DNA from: JBGLNJ01 sp964353405
GTDB taxonomy: Bacteria > Chloroflexota > Anaerolineae > Fen-1058
NCBI GenBank assembly: GCA_964353405.1
Contig: CAYGWJ010000137.1
Span: 1 to 8,531 of the forward strand
DNA: 8,531 nucleotides
Direction: 5' to 3'
Shown here: piece after piece, positions 4,717 through 8,531 of the stretch
How positions within the stretch are numbered: position 1 is the stretch's first letter
Layout: every line of letters begins with the position of its first letter
Made by a program: the position numbers and the translations under genes
The notes under the pieces: model-generated
Seen by the model: the letters and a program-made list of their open reading frames with translations, nothing else
What the model was told of the DNA's origin: nothing
Database searches by the model: none

Positions 4717-7700
4717 CTATCTGACTTGTATGGATTCGACTGGAACAAAGTCCGGCTGCCTGGCCCGGCCGAACAGCGCATCCACCTTGACGAGCATTTG
4801 GGCGTCGGTATAGTGCATCAACTGGATCGCTTTGGCGGGACATTCGGATACGCACGAGCCGCAACCCTGGCACGCCACGGGCTCGATGAACGCCGCGCCG
4901 ATGATGCCACCCACGCCTTGCAGGTCCGCCTTGATCTTGGGCACGTCGAATGGGCAGGTGCGGACACACGTGAGGCAGCCGACGCATTTCTCCGGGTCAA
5001 CCACGGCCACGCGCGCGTTCGACATGCGGGTGTCTTGCGAAAGGATCGAGGCAGCTCGCGCGGCGGCGGCCTGCGCCTGGATGATGCTCTCGTCCAGGAA
5101 CTTGGGATAGTGGGCCAGGCCCGCCATGAACAAGCCTTCTGAGGCAAAATCTACCGGTCGCAACTTGACGTGGGCTTCGAGAAAGAACCCATCCATGTCC
5201 ACCGGCACTTTGAGCCGGGTGGCCAGCTCGCGTGCGCCTTCGGCGGGCACGGTGGGATTGCTGAGCACCAGCATGTCAGGCGACAGCGTCATCTCGCGGC
5301 CCAACATCGGCTCCCATATCTTGACGTGGAGTGTAGAGCGTAGAGTGTGGAGCAAATCGCCTTTCGGTTCTCGCTCTTCGCTCTTCGTTTCACTCTCCAC
5401 AGACACTTGAGGCTGGTGATTGTCGTCGTACCGGATGAACAGGACGCCTCGCTCGCGGGCCTGCGTGTACAGCCGCTCCTTGAAGCCGAACGTCCGCAGG
5501 TCTTTGAACAGGATGGTTACCTGCGCGTTCGGGTCGAGTTCTTTGAGCTTGAGCGCTTGCTTGAGAGCGGTGGCGCAGCATATCCGTGCGCAATACTTTT
5601 CTGCCGGGCCAACGCATTGAATAAAGACAGCCGAAGAGGGCAGATCATTTCCCGCGGCCAGCCTGGCTTCAAACTCTTGGCCGGTCACGACGCGCACGTC
5701 CTGGCCGTAGCTGTATTCTTTGCCGCGATACTCGCGCCCGCCGGTCGCCACAATCGTCGCGCCGTGTTGAACGCTGATCGTGTTGCCGCCGGCGTCTTGC
5801 AGCTTGCTGGTGAACTGGCCGGCAAATCCGCCCGTATTGACCAGTTCCGTTCGCAGGTGAACCTTGACGAGCGGATGCTGGTTCACTTCTTTGATTAACT
5901 CGTGCAAGTACACTTGCGGGTCTTGCGCCCCATCCTGTGTCTTGCCTCCTGCCTCCTGCCTCCTGCCTCCTGCCTCCTGCATCTTGCCATTTGCATCTAT
6001 CAGGAAAAAGACATTGCGCAGATTCCCGCCTAACTGATCCGTCCGCTCGACGAGATGGACCGGGAAACCTTGCCCGGCCAGCGAGAGCGCCGCATTCATG
6101 CCGGCCACGCCGCCGCCGATGACGAGCGCGGTTTTTTCAACGGGCATCTCGGTCGTGTGCAGTTGATCCAGTCGAGCCGCGCGCGCGGTCGCCATCCTCA
6201 GCAGGTCTTTGGCCTTTTCCGTCGCCGCCTCGCGGTCGCTCGAGTGAACCCACGAGCACTGGTTGCGGATGTTGGCCATCTCGAACAGATAAGGGTTGAG
6301 TCCGGCTGCGCGCAGGGCCGATTGGAACAGCGGCTCGTGTGTGCGCGGTGTGCACGAAGCGACGACGACGCGGTTCAGTCCCAGTTCCTTGACCTGCTCG
6401 GTGATGTGCTTGACGGTATCCTGCGAGCAGGTGTAGAGATTGTTTTCCGAGTGCGCCACGCAGGGCAACGACCTGGCATAGTCGGCCACGCCGGGCACAT
6501 CCAGATAGCCGCCGATGTTGCTCCCGCAGTGACAGACAAACACGCCCACGCGCGGCTCCTCGCCGATCACGTCGCGCTCCGGCGGGAATTCAACCTTGCG
6601 CGTCAGCGTCCCGCGTGCTGGAGCGAGCAATTGTTCCGCTGCGGCTGCCGCGCCGCTCGCCTCGATGACGGATTCGGGAATATCCTTTGGCTCGCGGAAC
6701 GGCCCGGCCACGTAAATGCCTCGTCGGCTGGATTCGAGCGGGTCAAAGATCGCCGTGTGGCAGAAACCATAATCGTCCAGCTCGATGCCCAGCTCGCGCC
6801 CCAACGACTGGACCTTGTCGCCGATCTCCATGCCGACGGAAAGGACGATCAAATCAAACTCTTGTTCGACGATTCTGTTCTGCTCGCCGAGGTAGTGGAG
6901 AGTGAGATTGCCGCTCTGGGGATTCTGCTTGAGCGCGCTGATGCGGGTGCGGTGATATTTGACCTTGTACTTGCTCTGCGCGCGCTGATAGTATTCCTCG
7001 TAGCCTTTGCTAAAGGCGCGCGTGTCCATGAAAAAGATATGGCATTCGACGCCGTGATCCTCGCCGTTCGCCGCCGGCGCCTCGGCCTTGGCGTGCTCGA
7101 TCGTCATGACGGCTTCTTTGGCCGCGTACATGCAGCACACGGACGAGCAGTAATCGTGCGTCTGATCACGGCTGCCCACACATTGCAGGAAAGCGATCTT
7201 TTTCGGCTTGGCCCCATCGGACGGACGCTTGACGTGTCCACTCGTCGGGCCGCTGGCGGACAGCAATCGCTCGTACTGCAGCGACGTGACCACATTCGGG
7301 TAGCGTCCCAGCCCGTACTCTTGCGAAAGCTTGGCGTTATAGATTTCATAGCCAGGCGCGAGGATGACGGCGCCGACCTTGACCTGCTCGACGCGCTCGA
7401 CCATGTCGTGGTCAATCGCCTTGACGCCGCACTTGTAGTAACACGAGAGGCACTCGGAGCAGAGGCCTCACGCCAGGCAGCGCGAGGCTTCCGCTTGCGC
7501 TTCTTCGTCGCTGTAGCCCAGGCTCACTTCGGAAAAAGTCTTGGTGCGATGGTCGGCTTCCAACGCCTGCATCTTGACGCGTGGCTTGAGGTGAATCTCG
7601 CCCCGCGTGATTTTGTCCTGGACTTCGGGCTTGGTCATCTTGACGACAGGCAATTCTTTCTTGGGCTTGGGCTCTAGTTCCTCGCCGTGCAGGTACTTGT

Positions 7701-8531
7701 GGATCACTTCAGCCACCTTGTGGCCGGAAGCGACTGCCTCGATGACAAAAGCCGTGCCCGTCGTCGCATCGCCCGCCGCAAAGACGCCGGGACGAGTCGC
7801 CGCGAAGGTGTTGGGATTCACGGCAATGGTCGCCTGTCGCGTGATGCCCACGCCCGCGCTTTCAGGGATGAACGCCAGACCGGCTCGCTGGCCGATGGCG
7901 AAAATCACCGCGTCGCAGTCGAGGATGTGCTCGCTGCCTGCCTGCGTCTCCAGCTCCAGGCGGCCTTCCACAAACTGCATGAACGTGACGTTGACCGCCT
8001 CGACGCCCGCGACGTGGCCGTCCCGGTTCACGATGCGCTTGAACGAACGGCTGTTGTAGATCGTGATGCCTTCTTCCAGCGCCTCTTCGATCTCATCCTG
8101 CGTGGCGGGCATCTTGTCGTGCGACTCAAGGCAGGCCATGTCTACCTTGGACGCGCCCAATCGAAGCGCCGTGCGCGCGCAGTCCATGGCCACGTTGCCG
8201 CCACCCAGAACGAGGACATGCTTGCCGGCGACGGCAGATTTTGGATCGCAGCTCGCGCAGCCGAGATCGGCCAGGCGAACATCGCGCAAGAATTGGGTAT
8301 TGACCAGAACTTCAGGCAAGTCCGTGCCGGGGATGGGCAGCTTGCGTCCCTCGTGCGCGCCGACCGCGATGAGCACCGCGTCAAAGCCCTGTGCGAACAA
8401 GTCGTCGAGATTGGTGACCGGCGAGTTCAGGCGAATCTCGATGCCGAGGTCTTCTATCTCCTTGACTTCTCGATCCACGATCCAGGTGGGCAAACGATAC
8501 TCGGGCACGCCCACGCGCAGCATGCCGCCCG
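4717..8531 (-). CDS. hdrA: GltD-like/HdrA fusion flavo-iron-sulfur oxidoreductase, probable selenoprotein (5' end outside window)
   Basis: This is one reading frame interrupted by a single TGA at 7470-7468; 1270 codons are visible and it enters open from the window edge. Counting from the first full codon, residues 1-340 form a GltD-like NAD(P)/FAD domain (GGGN 109-112, GVFAAGDA 248-255). A cysteine-rich joint follows (Cys351, TGA354, Cys357, 360, 363, 367). Next come the C-terminal part of one HdrA unit (QCVGSRD at 449, then YCSSVCC) and a full HdrA: CHCGSNI 666-672, FAD motif GGGVAG from about 804, QCVGP at 971 and CARICC. Two 4Fe-4S ferredoxin motifs close the protein (Cys1182/1185/1188/1192 and 1220/1223/1226/1230). 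HdrA proteins move electrons through FAD and FeS clusters, often with electron bifurcation, in the cytoplasm. The GltD-like part suggests NAD(P)H as partner (inference). The ATG at 7404 is internal, because the cysteine cluster lies upstream in frame. Residues 848-872 and 1046-1068 look like insertions. Confidence 0.88.
5327..5402. repeat. Imperfect palindromic insertion inside the HdrA gene
   Basis: The left end reads GTGGAGTGTAGAGCGTAGAG. The right end is close to its reverse complement (GTGGAGAGTGAAACGAAGAG when read on the other strand). Between them lie short direct repeats (CTCTTCG twice). The stretch is translated as a charged, low-complexity segment (SETKSEEREPKG then DLLHTLRSTLH, residues 1046-1068) between two well-conserved HdrA stretches. 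It resembles a coding-tolerated palindromic element; boundaries are approximate. Confidence 0.55.
5944..5978. repeat. Five tandem copies of a 7-bp repeat inside the HdrA gene
   Basis: GCCTCCT on the plus strand is repeated five times without error, followed by a degenerate sixth unit (GCATCTT). On the coding strand it gives the protein repeat QEAGGRR/QEAGGKT at residues about 850-864. Because 7 is not a multiple of 3, gain or loss of one unit shifts the frame, while three units keep it. Confidence 0.93.
7444..7472 (-). promoter_or_regulatory. Possible SECIS hairpin after the HdrA-fusion TGA
   Basis: Two competing hairpins can be drawn. The first has stem CGAG (7456-7453) and CTCG (7447-7444) around loop TGCCT, with the loop starting 16 bases after the TGA and a G as its second base. 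That geometry is close to bacterial SECIS elements, but the stem is only 4 bp. The second is longer and includes the TGA: CGTGAGGC (7472-7465) pairs with GCCTCTCG (7451-7444) with one U-U mismatch, plus an inner CTC/GAG; its apical loop is too near the TGA for the usual spacing. Support is weaker than for the mvhD hairpin. Confidence 0.4.
7468..7470 (-). other. In-frame TGA, probable selenocysteine codon in the HdrA fusion
   Basis: The TGA separates residues ending RCLA from residues beginning GLCSECLSC, with no change of frame. Proteins with this GltD/HdrA layout normally carry Cys at this point (RCLxCGxCxxC), so the TGA stands in for a cluster cysteine. TGA closes other genes here (hicA, both histidine-kinase-region genes at 2320 and 680), and tryptophan is encoded by TGG, so general reassignment is unlikely. 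A point error changing TGC or TGT to TGA cannot be excluded from one sequence. Confidence 0.78.

Noticed and set aside
4209..4781. MvhD read as two separate short genes or a frameshifted pseudogene
   Set aside because: The halves share one frame with only a TGA between them, and the codon falls on a conserved cysteine position followed by a hairpin. A selenocysteine codon explains this better.
5944..5978. CRISPR-like repeat
   Set aside because: Units are 7 bp, directly adjacent without spacers, and inside a coding sequence.
4717..7404. An independent 895-residue HdrA starting at ATG 7404
   Set aside because: The cysteine cluster GLCSECLSCYYKC lies directly upstream in the same frame and belongs to the HdrA/GltD joint; no ribosome site is apparent before 7404.
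4473..7470. Genetic code change with TGA as tryptophan or glycine
   Set aside because: TGA ends several intact genes here (hicA, the membrane kinase, the regulator at 680), TGG is used for tryptophan, and both internal TGAs match cysteine columns.
6055..7677. Long 540-codon open frame on the plus strand
   Set aside because: It is antisense to the HdrA coding sequence, with arginine/alanine/leucine-rich composition typical of a shadow frame and no recognisable domain.

Overview
All recognisable genes lie on the minus strand, so transcription runs from high to low coordinates. The window suggests an anaerobic, moderately GC-rich bacterium. An uncultured Chloroflexota/Anaerolineae-type genome is my low-confidence guess. 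It rests on the Hdr/Mvh-type electron-transfer genes, the tandem redox-type histidine kinases, the HicBA module and the short palindromic and heptamer repeats inside and between genes. No taxonomic marker gene is present.

Metabolic part (about 8531-4209). A very large flavo-iron-sulfur protein, open at the window edge, joins a GltD-like NAD(P)/FAD domain to one partial and one complete HdrA unit and ends in two ferredoxin clusters. It is followed 40 bases later by an MvhD-type delta subunit. Both genes look broken by an in-frame TGA (7470-7468 and 4475-4473). In both, the same reading frame continues with obvious family sequence, and the TGA falls exactly where the family has a conserved cysteine (Cys-x2-[TGA]-Gly-x-Cys in the HdrA fusion; Gly-[TGA]-x3-Asp-Cys-His-Tyr in MvhD). 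Hairpins follow each TGA; the one in mvhD fits a bacterial SECIS element well. The most economical reading is that two adjacent electron-transfer proteins are both selenoproteins. An automatic annotation would split each into two genes.

Regulatory part (about 4164-680). Four two-component genes follow in the same direction: a receiver-only response regulator, a membrane histidine kinase with the GGxxNPF quinone-site motif of RegB/PrrB, a soluble histidine kinase with a Crp-type N-terminal domain (its gene overlaps the previous one by 17 bases), and a second receiver-only regulator. My inference is that this set senses quinone/redox state and is linked to the Hdr-Mvh electron-transfer genes. 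No DNA-binding output domain is visible, so the path to transcription is not encoded here.

Left end (about 660-1). A hicB-hicA toxin-antitoxin pair sits between the second regulator and a truncated near-duplicate of it. The truncated copy lacks its first beta strand and begins exactly at the hicA stop codon, so the module appears to sit at a recombination joint. A GTCATTCTGAGCG-type palindrome lies between the kinase and the second regulator. The HdrA coding sequence carries two unusual in-frame insertions, one made of five 7-bp repeats and one palindromic. No rRNA, tRNA, CRISPR array, insertion sequence or convincing terminator was seen, and no intergenic stretch exceeds 80 bases.
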